Part shown: piece by piece, positions 23,690 to 38,009 of the stretch | Layout: every line of letters starts with the position of its first letter | How positions within the stretch are numbered: position 1 is the stretch's first letter | Assembly (NCBI GenBank): GCA_965153455.1 | Contig: OZ234495.1 | Span: 3,968,001 to 4,032,000, forward strand | Reading direction: 5' to 3' | From: Sphagnum compactum | Taxonomy: Eukaryota; Bryophyta; Sphagnopsida; Sphagnales | Length of the DNA: 64,000 nt | Program-made: the position numbers and the translations under genes | The notes under the pieces: model-generated | Database searches by the model: none | Told to the model about the DNA's origin: nothing | What the model saw: only the letters and a program-made list of their open reading frames with translations

Positions 23690-23990
23690 TCAACACATCA
23701 AAGTTATCCGTAAATTCACCCTCTCTTTCACCCCCTATCCCCTCTTTCAGCGGTATCCGCAAAGTAAGGAAATTTTATTAACTCTCAGTATGATATGCTG
23801 AAACTCAGCATTTCATGTACAAGGTTCGAGAGTAATTATAGTAGTTGTTCAGGCAGGAGGAGTGAAAATACGTGTAGCAGCAGTGGAGGTGCTCAGGAAA
23901 AATGAAAGAGGGGATGAAACTCAGTTTACCACTAAAACTGGTGGAAAAACTAGTTTGGGTCCCTGTTATTTCGTTTTGCAATACTTCATT
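23690..23990 (+). repeat. Copy of the AAAGTTATCCGTAAATTCACC dispersed repeat
   Basis: It begins with AAAGTTATCCGTAAATTCACC near 23699. It continues with a GTATCCGCAAAGTAA-GAAA phrase, GAAACTCAG words and a GGTCCCTGTT end. The same series occurs at 38206-38450. Confidence 0.6.
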
Positions 23991-24099
23991 CCCATTTACA
24001 CATTTGATACACTATTATGCCGAAACTGGCTGTTCTCGCCCCTTAATTGCCTGACTTTAGGGATCTTTATCAAGATAGCCAAATTCTTGCACAAATATT

Positions 24100-27000
24100 T
24101 TCAGAGGTAACATGGGCATGATACTTGTTGGTACCTAACCTTTGGCTTGCATAGAAAAACCAAGTGCCAATCTTTGGGCCCAATTTTTTTCTGGTGTGCT
24201 CAAGCTCCTTTGGTGTTGTTGTTGTTCCTATGGCAATTGTAATTGCTCTTATGATGATGCTATTGTTCCTATGGTGCTACTCCTCCTTTGGCTCCGGTAA
24301 GTGTCACTCCTATTTTATGTTATTAACTCTTTTGTAGAAGTTGAATGTGTGTGTGGGTTGTGAACCAGCTTTTTTTTAGAGTTCAAGTTGCTTTCTTCCA
24401 TTTGCATTATAAAGAAAGGGAGAAAGTGAATTAATCTTTGGCTTTGCAAATGTTGATTGTAAATTTTGGATCTGTTAGAATTTAGGATTTGACTATAAAA
24501 AATGTAAATCAGAAAACAACAAAACTTGTAGTGGCGAACAACATGTTTTTTATTTTGTGAAAATATCCTTATTTGGTTTTCTTCACAAACTTGTAAGGAA
24601 GCCATCAAATGTTAAAGTTGTAGTTTACTTGCATCAAACAAGGTATTGTGTGGGGTATTATGTTAAGGAAACTTTTTTTTCATTTTATTATTATCTAAGT
24701 TTTTAATATGCACATATTTAAATCACCTCAAAAAAAAATCTTGCATTAAATTTTGATACTTTATATTATTTATTTTTCACTTTCATTATTTAAAGTTGTG
24801 AGGAATGGTGAGGATTTAACGAAACATAGTATGATAAAGTGATCAAACTAATTTTTTTTGGGCATACCATATGTAGTTAGCATATTCTTCAACTAGGCAA
24901 TTGGGAAATGACAAAGCAAAATACCCATTTAAAGTGTAAGTTTTTTCAAAATGACTTGAACTATAAATGATGTGAAAATATATTTCACTTCACATTCTTT
25001 AACATTTACTTTTTAATTCATTTGCTACTACTAACTCACTTACTAACCTACTAATTGAACTTATTAATAATAATTGACCTTGTGAAACTCACTAGTAATT
25101 TTTTAATATTGGGGATTAATGCACACCTTATGCAATTATACCTTGATTTCTAAAATAAACACAATCTTATTATAAACTAATTAAATTATCATTTTTACCT
25201 AATAACCAATATGTGGGACTTTGTATTTTTACTTGAATGTCTTTTGTAAATTCAAAGAAGCATGTCCCCCCTACCCTCCCAAGAAACTATAGGTTGAAAA
25301 TTTTGAATCTAGTGAAAATGAAAATATGTTCATAATTAATGAAAGCATGGATAATGCAATGAATGAAGGGGGGAATGATCAATTAAAAATGTCTCCAAAT
25401 ATGTAATTGAGAAACAATATTCCGTCAATAAATGAATAGAATACAATTCTTCCAAAATAACATTAACATTTTGGGAACCTATCATAAGAATGTGTTGAAT
25501 TGGGTTTCTTTTGTGCCAATGATAGTTCTAAACACACAAAAAGCGTTTCAAAGGCAATTTTTTTTTTGAGGACTGCATTTTCAAAAGTTTATCTATAATA
25601 ATGGACAAAAAACTCTATAAAGGATTGGACTATTTTTTTTTAAATCTACAAAAGCATATTTGCAAAAATGTGTCCTTGGCCAAAACAACCTAGGAAGGGT
25701 GGGCAAAAATGGAGCAAGGCTTGGACAACTTTTGGAATACCCTAAAAAAAATTTGAATATTCCAATCAAAACAAAGTATGACATTATTTAAACATCTATA
25801 AATTTTACAATGTTATGCATGACAAGAAAATGATAGATATTTGAATTATATTTGAAATGTCTTGCAAATTTGTAAGTAAAGTGACAGCTTCCACAAGGCT
25901 AAGAAATTCATGGAGGTTATTGTTCTATGTTAGGGTTTATTAGGCATATTACCATTACGGTTTCTAGATGTATGCGTCATCTTTTCAGGTTGCATATTTG
26001 TCATGTGATTGTGGATTATTTGTCTCATGTTGTGTCCACTTGTGTGTTAAACCAATCTTTGTGACCCCTGGATGTTAAGTGATGCCTTGCATTTTATCAC
26101 ATCAATAAGTCTAAAATTGAGGGAAGAAATGAATAACCCACATTGTTAGGAATATGTATGAGGATTCAATAATTAACATAAAGTTGGGACATTTTATTTC
26201 TAACATAAGAAAAAAGTTTGTTCTATGCTTGATGTTTTTCTTTCATTTCTAATAAAATATGATGAAAAAAAGACATAAAATATTCTCTCATTGATGTTGG
26301 GTTCAAAATATAATTACATTTGTTTTTTGTTTTTATTGCCTCAAGTTAATGGACGTGCATGTGTACATTTTGAGTGCACCCATCCAATTGATGGGTTGTT
26401 TTGAAGTCTACCCATACCCATGTATTTGTTAGGTTTCTTCTCAAAATATGAATGTTGGGTAATTTATTTAGTAATACTTTATATCATTTTTTTTTTTGAG
26501 TTGTCACTAGCCTTTTTGAGTTTCATATCATTATGAAATGTAAACAAAAATCATATGAATAATTTTTTATATGAAATTTGTTTGATAAACATATAAATAA
26601 TTAGCTTCAATTCTTTTATAAAATGATTTGAAAGATTATGCAAGAATTGATTAAACTAAACCAAGTCAAAAATTTTAAAATATAAATTTTTTTTGAGATA
26701 TAAATTTTTAAATTAATTTGATGTTATTAGAAAACTTCAATAAGGCTTTGATGAAGATTTAATTAAAAAATCATAATGAGATTAATTTTTAATTGATTAA
26801 TTTGTTTGTATTGTTGTTGCCCTTTATGTTATAAAAAATTATTATTGCCCTAAGATAGTAAACATGCATGTGTGATTTTAGGTTTTACGAAGCATGTATG
26901 GGGGGCAAACACAACTAGTTGTTTGTTGGCCATGAACAATGTGTTGAATATGTTAGAAAAACATTGCTTCCTATGTTCTTTATATGTCATTATCACTTGC

Positions 27001-30000
27001 ACCCTTCATTTCAATTTGGGGCTAATGATGTACATGGAGGGATGAGGATTTCAACTTGCATATTTGAAAGAGACCCCAATGCAAAAGAGCTTGTCAAGGA
27101 GCTTGTTAATAGAAAATTGGGCAATTTCAAACGTTATGATGTGAATGTGAAACACATTAAGTGATCGTTATGGTGGAATGGTGGGCCAAACATAAGTCCA
27201 TGTGGTCAACAATTGGTTTTCTTGCTTGTCAATTTTTTTAGTTTTGTTAATTCTCAAATGAACATGGAAAGAATTTTCCCTTGGTTAGAATCCATATTAA
27301 TTTAAGGAAATATTGTTCCCAAGCAGACAATTTATATAAATTGATATTTGTGAAGAAAAATTGACCAAATGATTGTAGGGTTAATCATAAATCCCTTTCA
27401 AACCTAGTGGAAAATTAATAAATTAATAATTCAAGTTCTTTATGTTAAATATCAAATTTTGTTTTAGACATCCAATGTATGGTAACTTACTATTATCTTG
27501 GAAATTAATGTGAGAACTGACCCTAGAAATTTTCAAAAAAAAACAAAAAAAAACTTATACCCTCCATTTGTTTCCAACATTCTAACACTCTACCATTTCC
27601 ATCTTATAATGTTATGGGAGTAAAGCTTTTTTTCTTTTATAGTTATTATTTAGGGTTAACTTCTTCCCATAAAGACCACCATTTTGTTCTTCAGGAATCG
27701 GCATGGTTTGAAATTAACTTATGCTTCCTTTATTGATAGGCATTCCTGGACTAGCTATTGAGCAATGTTGTTTGGAGGAATATTTTGTTTGTAACCAAAG
27801 TGGTGATCAGCCATAGGAAGCTGGAGGAAAACATGGCAATCATCCCTAGGAAGATTTTTGCCAAATATGGCTATAAACTAGATATAAAGTACAAATATTG
27901 AATCATTCTTCTATATTTTGGGCTACAAAGTGAGAACCACAAATATAGAAATCTGATAATTTTTACTATTCTTTCCTTACTTCAATGGAAATGGAAAGAC
28001 CTTTGTCATGATTCACTCATCCCGGAGGAGATGTTGGCAACAACAACATTAGATATCCATTGCACCAAAATGACAGGAAGGTGAGATGTGAATTATGATG
28101 TGCGGGATGTTTCAGATCATGCATAGACACAAAGGTGGAGGGTTTATGGTGCTATTCGGAGACTTGAGCTTGATGGACAATGCCAAAGATAAATCCTCAA
28201 CTTTGCACTCTTCATGGACATATATTTATATATATCCTTGTGAGAAATGGTGAAGATGACTTTTGTGATGGAAAGACTGATTATTTTTGTATTAGAATGG
28301 TCTACTTGTTTTTCATGCGACAACCCCCGTGTGCATGGACACTGGGCAATATGATCTGTGCTATCAAGATGAAGCAAAAAGAGTTGTATGTATGCCTTCT
28401 CTGAAATGCAAATACACCATTCCACATGCACAAGAAAGGTTTGTGCGAGTGGGTATGATTATTGAAGGGGATGATGGCATCTACTCTGATCACACAACCT
28501 TCATTGTTTCCTGTTGTTTACAGATGGTAGTTCTTATTTTTTAAAAATGGATTGATTGTGAAGATGAATGGGAGAGATGGAGAGAAAAAACTAAGTTAGG
28601 ATTTGGATACAAGACCCAAGATATAATTAGGGTTGAGGATCGAAGCTGTAAAATGCGATGGCAGCAGTTCTGTCAATCTTTCTTCTCAGACGGTTTGTTC
28701 TGTGTTGGCAATTTACTCTTTAAGCATTTGTGAGTTGTGGGCTGTTTTTGCAGTGTGGTGGCTATGGTGGCAAGTTTTTCTTTTTCCAACAATACCATAC
28801 CCTTCAACTCATGTTCAGCAAATTCTGGCTGAAATAATTAATTTCTGAATCTGATTATTTCATAATTTCAACAATTGTCTTTTTAAGTCTGCTAAGTTCA
28901 TCAGTAAGTTTCAAATTTATCATGTGTTTTGAGCTGGGTTCGATTCTTTGGAATTTTGATAAATTCTTCTTAGTTTTTTGTTTTGACTAACACTCTTAGG
29001 AATGAATTAGTGCGAAACATGAGTCTTAGTGACAGTATTAGCTTTGTTGTATTATTAATTTTTGAAATTTGCAAGTATAGTATGATCTTGAATCAAGTCT
29101 ATGGCAGTATGTTAGGTTATGCTAAACTTAAGTGTATGGTGTGAAGAAAATGTTGGAGAAGTATGGTTGGGTGTGTTAGTTAGGTCAGAGTGATAAAACA
29201 GAGCTTTGTGGAAGCTGAGCTACTTGTAGCAAACAGTAGAGGGAATGGTTGGATTGTGTGCTTCTTTGTCTTCTCAAAGTGATTAGAAGAAAGGATGATT
29301 GCTGCTTTTCTTTTGTTTTCAATGGTTCATCATACCTACCTACCTACCTACCTACCTACCTGACACTAAACCCTTGACACTAATTATGTTATTTTCAAAA
29401 AGGTTGAAATTTTCGAGAATTGTCTTTTCTGAGGAACAAATTTTTAGGAAGGAAAATATTGAATCTTCAAGAATATATTTGTTGAAAATTTCAAATTTCA
29501 AATTTTAATAATTAATTAATAAACATGTGTCAAAGTTGTCCTATGGTAAATAGGACCCGTTCATTAGTGCCATCCACTCAATTGGATGGCCGAAGAGACT
29601 TTTTATCGTCCTCATTGCAAGCCAAAGAACAAGTGTCCACCCTCACACTTTGAATCATTATATCGTAGCCTAGGGTTAGAGATTAGTCACTTAACAATGA
29701 TTTTTCTTTTCAAAAAGTCACTTTATTTTTGCATAATGAAATTATTTCATTTTTTATTAATGAAAATTTTGAATTTTCTTCAATTTTTTCATATGTTGGA
29801 TATACATAAAAAACCATACATTGCATGTATATGGTAGATGGTGACATTGAATGAATGGTCAAATCTTGTACATCCATGCCTATTAGTCCACATTTTAAAA
29901 ATTTAAATGCACATATCGAAGGAAGTCCAAATTATCCATCCAATAGAAAGAGCAAACACCTATCACAATGTTATGCACCTAGAGGACTAAGAATGACTTC

Positions 30001-31050
30001 AAAATAATAACCATTCATTCAATAAGTGGTTGCTTATAGAAATGCCTATATTTCATGCTCACAAATTTAATCATTAAAGAGCTGAAATTATCAACATTTT
30101 TGTCACCTCCACACATAAATATTTTACAAATGCTCGTTTTATGATTTTCTGAATTATTTAATGACACCATAGGCTAGGATAATCTCGATTCCAACTCCCC
30201 ACTCTAAGAAAGAAAATGCGAAATAGGAAGGGATTAACATCTCAATTTTTGGACTCATGACCACTTTAGACTATCAATTAATGGGAAGTGAGATAGGTGC
30301 TTTACTTGATGGTTTTGGGGAGTCCTTGGTTGAAAAGGGTAGATGGAGAAAACTTTAGAAAAAAGTATTCATGGTAACTAGAGGTTCCCACATTCATCAT
30401 CACGAAGTGTTTGTGGATGGCTAAGTCTTAAGGCAAAGTCAATCCCATATTCACTTCTTTCATGTAATTTCATCCATATCCCTCTCTACATATGTGTGTT
30501 TGAATAGAAACCACAACAAACGATTCCCAAATTTGCTTGCAAAAGTAAAGAGAAATTTTTTAAAACTTTTAGAAACCAAATTCATTGTGTCAAGGAAAAT
30601 GTTTGAATTGTCTCCCATTACCCTTACCATTAAAAAAACAGATATTTTTAAAGGTGTTGATCATGAATACCAAGGTTTGAATTAATATACCATATAAATA
30701 TATGTATATTTCTATTCAATAATGACATGTTGGATGAAGTTGTTGTCCATGAATGGTATAGTTGTGGGCATGGGTATAATGTTTATAACCAAATGAATAT
30801 AACACCTAAACTTATGTGAAAAAGTTTATATGATAACTAACTTGGGCTTTGCATTGTTGTGCACTGTTTAATTCAAAATCCATTGAAAAGAAATGGGATG
30901 CAAATTGATCGAAAAGGAATTAAAAATTTGTTTGTGATTATGATATTGAAAGAAACACTATGAAAAGACACATTTCGATTCTTCTTTATTTGGGAATTGG
31001 CTAAACGAAATTCTATTTTGAAATTGTCATCCAAAAGGATGACTTATGAA
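24100..31050. other. Long AT-rich intergenic stretch
   Basis: I see no gene I can support. Weak candidates that I cannot assign are the 81-codon plus-strand frame at 26919-27164 and overlapping frames at 28144-28848. The composition at 27660-28850 is less AT-rich and frames are longer there, so a decayed gene is possible. A CCTA microsatellite lies at about 29331-29362. Confidence 0.4.
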
Positions 31051-31059
31051 ACCTAAAGT

Positions 31060-33240
31060 TGTTCAATGTAAACTGGCTCCAATGAATATTGACAAATCAT
31101 TGGAATTTGTTATTTGTTTGATTGCAATGTTATTTTATCAGTGACATACCTTTTAACAACTAACTAGTGTAGCTTGTGTCATTGACTGAATGTGAGCATG
31201 ACTATATGATTATTCCAAGTGTGAATAGGACCATGATGATAGAGTATAATCGTGAATTTTAAAATTTGAATTAATTTCCAATGATGAAAATTACTCAATA
31301 TCCAAGAATTTAGAGTTGATTCCAATCTAAATCTAGATTTTAGTTTTATCCAATTCCATTCGGTGGGTAATAAACTTGGTTTTAAATTGAATGAACTCTA
31401 AATTCTTTGTGAAAATGGCTAGAATTAAAAGCTTTGAAATCCAAAAAATTGGTTTCAAGACCAAAAGGAGGTGCCATAAAATTAAAAAGGGTTAAAAATG
31501 GGACCAAATTTGGTTCCTTTTGAAATCAAGAATTGGACAACAATAGTCTAAACATTATAAAACCACTTTGGTGCACCCCTTCTCATTGAAGCTTTTCCAA
31601 TGGCACCAAGTGTGGAAGGAAGGGCACCATGATTTGAAGAATTTCAACATGACAAATAAAATAAACTACCTTTTTTTATAGACAAATTAGTGTGGCTTAT
31701 GTTGTTGGCCCAATTGTGAACTCATCAAACAATATCGTGAATGCACCCCAATTTCTATTAATATTTCAGTTTTGATTGTATTGAATTTTTTTTGACAAAA
31801 TTGTTCAATGTTCAGTAACTCTTACACCTTAGGTTTAAAATATTGGCCCAAGTGTGATCATCTTCGAGGCTCCATGGGTTATATATTTTCAAAAAAGGTC
31901 TCCAAGGCTTTTAAAAGACACAACTAATGTGAAAGGTTTAAGGTTCAAGGGTAGATAGGATGACAAAATTCTTCATGCATTTCTTCATGTGATGTGAAAG
32001 GGCAAATAAAACTCTATAAGGTTGATACATTGAAAACACATTGATTGGTTGAAAAAATTCAAATTTGTAAATTTATTTAATTTTGAATGACAAAAATAAC
32101 TCCAAATTCAAAAACTTTTGTTTTGATGATTTGAAAATTGAAACAATTACTATGCACACCATCTTGTCAACGACATTTTGACAATACCAAAAGTGCTACA
32201 AAAGGGCTCGGCCTTGCAATTTGGGAAGGTTAAGTTGTGGTCATAAACAAAACATTACAAACAATATAAACACATGTATCTTCTTAATATAGATCCCATG
32301 TTAATCCCTGCTTTCCATAACCCTAGTGTGGCTTGTCCTATTTGGCCTAAATATGAATAGGACCATGTAAGTGTCCTAAAATGTAAACAAGACCTTAATG
32401 ATAAAGCCCAATTGTGAAAAAAACTTATTTAAAGTCCAATTCTTAATGGCAATTTTTTTCGAAATTCAATATCTCCCACACCTTATGCCTTCTAATACAA
32501 AATACCTCCATTAAATCCCACACATCAAGGGATTTCCAACAATACCAAAAATGAACCCTAATATTCCTACAATTTTCATCTCAATTTTAAAAAAAAATTG
32601 TCACAAAAAAATTTGATATTCAATAACTCCTATATTGTAGGTTGAAACATTACAAAACCACCTCAATGCATCCTTAGTCATCAATAGTTTTTCAGCAATA
32701 TCAAGTGCATGGTGGGAGGTGTTGTGGTTTGGGAAATTTCAATGTGACAAACAAAACAAAAAGACACAACAAACTACCTTTATTATATTATTTTAGATAG
32801 ATTAGTGTAGCATATGTTGTCCCAAATGTGAGCCAAATACCCAAACAACTTTTTCCTTCCTAAATTATTTTCAAAATTTTAATTAAATTTCCAATGACAA
32901 AAAACTATTCAAAACTCAATATCTCTTGCACCTTGACTTAAAAAATTTCCAAATCACCTTCATTAAATCCTATTCACCAAAGATTTTCCAACTATACCAA
33001 GAATGCACCCAAATTCCCCTTTATTTATTTATTGATTTAAATGGATTTTCAATGAGAAAGTTGTTCAATATTCATTAACTTTTCCACTATAGGTCCAAAC
33101 ATTATGAACCAACTCAATGCACCCCCTTGTGAAGGCTTTCCAATGCTACCAAAAGTACAAGGGGCATTTTGGTTTGAAAGATTTTAACATGACAAACAAA
33201 AAATGAAAATAAACAACCTTCCTTAATAGATATATATGTC
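31060..33240 (+). repeat. Block of diverged long repeats (at least three partial copies)
   Basis: Related segments occur near 31540-31730, 32640-32830 and 33090-33230. Each has AACATTA-AA-CCA, then CAATGCACCC-like words, a TTTCCAATG/CAATA step, then ATTTCAA-ATGACAAA-AAA and AAACTACCTT. Two of them go on to ATTAGTGT-GC-TATGTTGT, also seen near 31165 and 32330. No reading frame survives. Confidence 0.6.
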
Positions 33241-35750
33241 AAACCTATCATGAAATATATAAATATTATAAATTAAATCAATGTACTTTTGATGATGTTT
33301 AAATTTGGAAGGTGGTCAACTTTCAAAATGAAATAATGTTAAGCAAAACAATTATCAAAAAATATTTCATGAATGTAGAGAACACACAATTTTTAAATTT
33401 TTTGAAAATAGATTTATTTTTGAAAGGATGGCATGTGGAGAAACATGTGTCCTTTCAAGAATAAGACCATTACCACCTTCTGTGTCAAAGAAGCTTGTTC
33501 CTCTCATGGGTACATGTAAGCAATACACACATAATCAATTGTCTCCTTTTGAAGCTTGCTTTACTTGTTGAATGCATGTGAAATTGAGATGCTTTAAACT
33601 ATCTCCTATGTGTGATAATGGTCATCAATTAGAACAATCCTCAAATCAATTTATTGCAAGACATTAAATCGATAAGCTTTGTGGGTGCTTCTTTAGGCTT
33701 ATTAATCCAACTAACAATGAAGACATCTATGCTCATAGCACAATTGTTTCTTGTCAAGACTCTCCCAACAATAGTCTTCTATGTAATCCACCAAAGGGTG
33801 AAAACTTGATACCAGGTAACAATTATATCCCAAGCAATCAAGTTGCATGAATTTTTCTAACAAAAAGGAACAATAAATGAGTCTTAGACAATTTGCAAAC
33901 TCTTTTTGTTTTTCAAAGTTTCCACATTCATAGTTATTTTAGTATGGTGAAGCCAATGGTTTTTGGGGCAAGTTTGTTCGCTTATCCCTACGAACATAAT
34001 TTGTTCAAGAAACTTCAAGGAAAGTTTCAAGAAATTTCAAGGCGATTGATTTCTTGGGATTAGGCTATTTGTCAAGAATAGATTTCATGTTCTATTTCCT
34101 TTTGAGAAATTTCCCTTTTTTCTTATTATATCATGTTTACAACTATGAGATTGGAACTTTTTGATAATTTACTAATTAATTTGATATACAATTCATGTGT
34201 ATGTTAGTGACAATGAACCAACTTCCACTTTTCATATGGGTTCCATTGTCATGGCGATGTTAAAGGAACTTTTGTGAGATGTTTGTGGAAGTTGCACATA
34301 TTATGAACAATGTTGGACATGATTTGCCTGCTACTATAACCAAGGAGCTCAAGCAACAAGAGTTGGACACAACTTGTAATCACCAAATGTTTGCAATGAG
34401 CCCTTCATCACAAGGATGCAAATTAGAAAATGCTTATAAGCATGATTTGTAAGAGTTGTTAAATACATTTTGATTTTATCTTTTGATATGTAACAAGAGT
34501 TTTCAATATTGAAAAAATGTGACAACAAACTTGTTATATCTCCCCACTATTTATCTTGCTGAAATTTCCTTTCTACACAACTTATGGCTTTTAGTCCAAC
34601 GGGTTGTTGCTTATGGGGTCAACCGACATGCCACTCAAGAACATGTTAAAGCAAGAGAATGGAAATGAGGGTGAAGCAAATCCTTGTGTATCAATATACA
34701 AGAATGCACAATCGAGGAATTGGATTACGTTTTTCAGTCTCACGGGGATTTGCTATGGAAGACTCTTAAGTGTTTGAACACATGCGAAGTGTTAACAAGT
34801 GCATATGTGCAATTATCATAATCTCTACTACAAAGTAGTGTAATCATTTCACACTTGCATAGCCCTTGCTTGGTTGGGCTTGTGTTTTGCAAAACCCATG
34901 AGATGCCGATCACCCTTTTCCATGCCTATTATGCATACCCTTGTGAAAGATAAAATGCCTCTATGTCCACAACACTAAAAATCCATCCCAGGCCACTTCC
35001 TTCCCTGAAAAGAAAAAAAATTGAACCCCTTGTGAGTGCATGCTAAGCCTTCTCATTGGCTGCATGAAACTTTTATTTCCAAAACTGTTTGTCATCATTT
35101 TGTTGGCAAAAATTCACAAGGGTTTAAACCTAGACCCTTCACATGTGTAAAAGAAACACCCAATTCTTTTGTGTCTGTAACATATTTTTAGCATATTTTA
35201 GAGATATTTTTAATGTATTTTCAAAATAAAATTATTGACACTTTATTTACATTTAAATAAATTATATTATATTATTTATTTTTCAATAAGTTGCACCTTA
35301 TATTGTTTTTGCATCCCATTTATAACAAAATAGAAGTGACACCTCCCCGAGCAAGCATTACACCTTGGGAGCAGAAAATTGAAGTGAATAAATATTTCAC
35401 CTATTGCCTTGCAAAGTCTTGGCCCAAGGTGTATACTTGCCCTCAGGAAAGGGCATGCTGTTAAGGCACACCACCCTGAGTCTCTCGCAAACAATGCTTG
35501 ATCATGTCTACGGCATTGACTCATGGACAGAACCCTATGGGTGAAGAGATCGGATCTGCAATCGCATGCTGTACAGCAGCTTTTGCGTACACCTTATACT
35601 TCATCTCTTTCAAGCAGATCATGTACACAGAGCATGCATCGGGAACTTGTCGTTCTTCATTCTGTACAGATCTGTGTTTTCTCACACCAATGTGATCCTC
35701 TACACTCAAGAATGTTTTTGTCTCCCCCTTGTTAGTTAGTTCCGTACAAT
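33241..35750. other. Intergenic stretch
   Basis: No coding region recognised. Frames near 35276-35735 overlap on both strands and give no family match. Confidence 0.4.
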
Positions 35751-35755
35751 TGTTT

Positions 35756-35756
<1 letters not shown>

Positions 35757-35799
<43 letters not shown>
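35757..35799 (+). repeat. TG then GA microsatellite
   Basis: About nine TG units followed directly by about twelve GA units. Confidence 0.95.
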
Positions 35800-36019
35800 T
35801 TGCATTCATGCTGTATAAAACCCAATACCCGATATCTGTACAATTCTCCTCTTCCAGGCAGTTGAAACTTCGTCTTTGTACAAACTAGAATGCAATTAAA
35901 CAGGAAATTTATTGGAAAAAGAAGAAGAAGCAGACCACTAAGTGCATGAACTTAGTGGGCTAAATTACATTAGAATTGGACTTGGCATGATCTTTTTCAC
36001 ATGTGTTCAATTGCTGATC

Positions 36020-36042
36020 TCTGCTGCTGCTGCTGCTGCTGA
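36020..36042 (+). repeat. CTG microsatellite
   Basis: Seven to eight CTG units, with no coding context. Confidence 0.9.
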
Positions 36043-38000
36043 CAATTTGTAGTTGCTAATGGAGTTGCGATCAGTGTTAAAATATTTGAGCCTTTCAAAA
36101 TGAAGGCAAAAACAAAAAGTTTTCAAATGTGCAATGTTGTAGAAGACAACTTCGGCAAAAACCCAACTTTACAAAATGAAAGGCTAGTGATAATGTGCAT
36201 TAGAATTTAGCTTAATTTAGTGAATTGGTCTCAAGCTTGTGGGTTAAAGAGTCAAGCAATAAAACAATTGCATGAGTGTTATGAGGCCCAAATTGGTAGA
36301 ACTTCTTGGACTCTAGATTCATATCTATTCACAAAAGAAATAAACAAAGTGCTAATTTCGAAAGTTCAAATAGTGAAATAGCATTAAGACTATTATGGTG
36401 TAGGCAAAAACTTGGATGGATGCGGGCACGGGGAACGATGTATGAGCTATGTTATGTTGTCAATTGGCCAGTTCACAACAACGGCTAGTGTGACCCAGCA
36501 CGCCAAAATGCACCACCCTCGGTTTTGTGTTTTGAGGCCATACAGTTGTATGAACTCAAAATTTAGACCCTAAACCTTAAACCCTCACACATTTTTAGAA
36601 CCCTTGTCTATGGGGGAGGTTAGCTACGAAACAAGAACCCAATGGAAAAAAAGTTGTCCTGTCCATGTACCATCAATCCATGGTGGTGTGTTCATGGGTG
36701 TTGGTTTTGGTTCAATCTGGTCTCTTCATATCACATTAAGCTTTCCAAATGCATCGAATTCCTTTTGTACTTTTGGTTCATTGGGTATTATTTGTGTTAC
36801 ATTAAAGAATGATGTTTGATTACCATTCGGGTTGTCCAAAATTTGAATATCAGCTCACAATTATGTAGAAGGATTGATTGTATAGATAAGATCATAAATA
36901 ATCTGTTTTATCAACCAAACTTAGTTAGAATACCATAGAAATGTTAAGATTTATTTATGTTTTTTATTATGGGTTTTAGTTGAAATTTAAGGTTACAAGC
37001 CATAACCCCACACACACCTCTCATTCATATCTAGGATCACCCACAACACATAACGCATGATCTTTATTTGGGCTATGCCCAAGGGGCATCTCATCACACA
37101 CCTAGAGATGTCTCCTTATGAAGATGATGCCAAATCCATATAAGTTGTCCTTTCAAGCATTTTGACACTCACACATCCTTGGGTTGCTAGTATCAATTGT
37201 TCCATCATGCACAAATTCACACACATCTTTTTGAGAGAATATAAACATGAATGACGTGCCTAATGCCCTTTTCACAAACCTTTTGAAGTACTTGAAAAGA
37301 GTGGATGATTAATTCTTCCTTTTCACATATGCTATTATATGATTTATAGGTGTTGGTAGATATGGCATCAAATAAATATTGGGTAAATTTGAGAAGCACC
37401 ATATTACCTTGTGAGCACTATGCATCAGAATTTTTTTGATATAGAGACTCATTTTGGACTCATCCCATGTATTCGGTGGATAATAAGTTTCAACCTAGCT
37501 ATTTTGTGTTAAGAAAACACTATGCATGAAGGGGAATCAAATAGCTTCACTTCATATGTGCCACAAATATTATTAGATTGTAAACGGGAAGATGTGAAAC
37601 AATATAGTAGCTTATTTATGATAGGGGTGGGTATTTTGGAAGGTTGAGAGAATCATCTAATAGGCCTCAAGTTAACAAATGGTAAATGTTTATTCAACCT
37701 AACATAATTGTAACATAACAATATTTCCAAAATTTTGAAAGGTATTGAACTTCAGTATGCCAAACCCTACATTTGGCAATCAGGCGTATAGAGGACCTAG
37801 TTTGAGAGGGGATAGAACACCATGTCCCAACATGGACAAAGTGGAAAATAAGGGGACTCACACCCTAGGGCATTTGCTTGGAGGCATAGAAGCAGTGTTT
37901 TTTGCTTGCAATTTTGTGACGTGGTCAAATTGACAATCACCCAACCAAAAACATTAGCCATAATTGGCTAAATACAAGGTATAAGAGTGAAAGGAAAAAA
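36043..38000. other. Intergenic stretch
   Basis: Short frames only (for example 36604-36819 and 37745-37933, plus strand). None is recognised and none has splice context I would trust. Confidence 0.4.
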
Positions 38001-38009
38001 AAAAGATCC

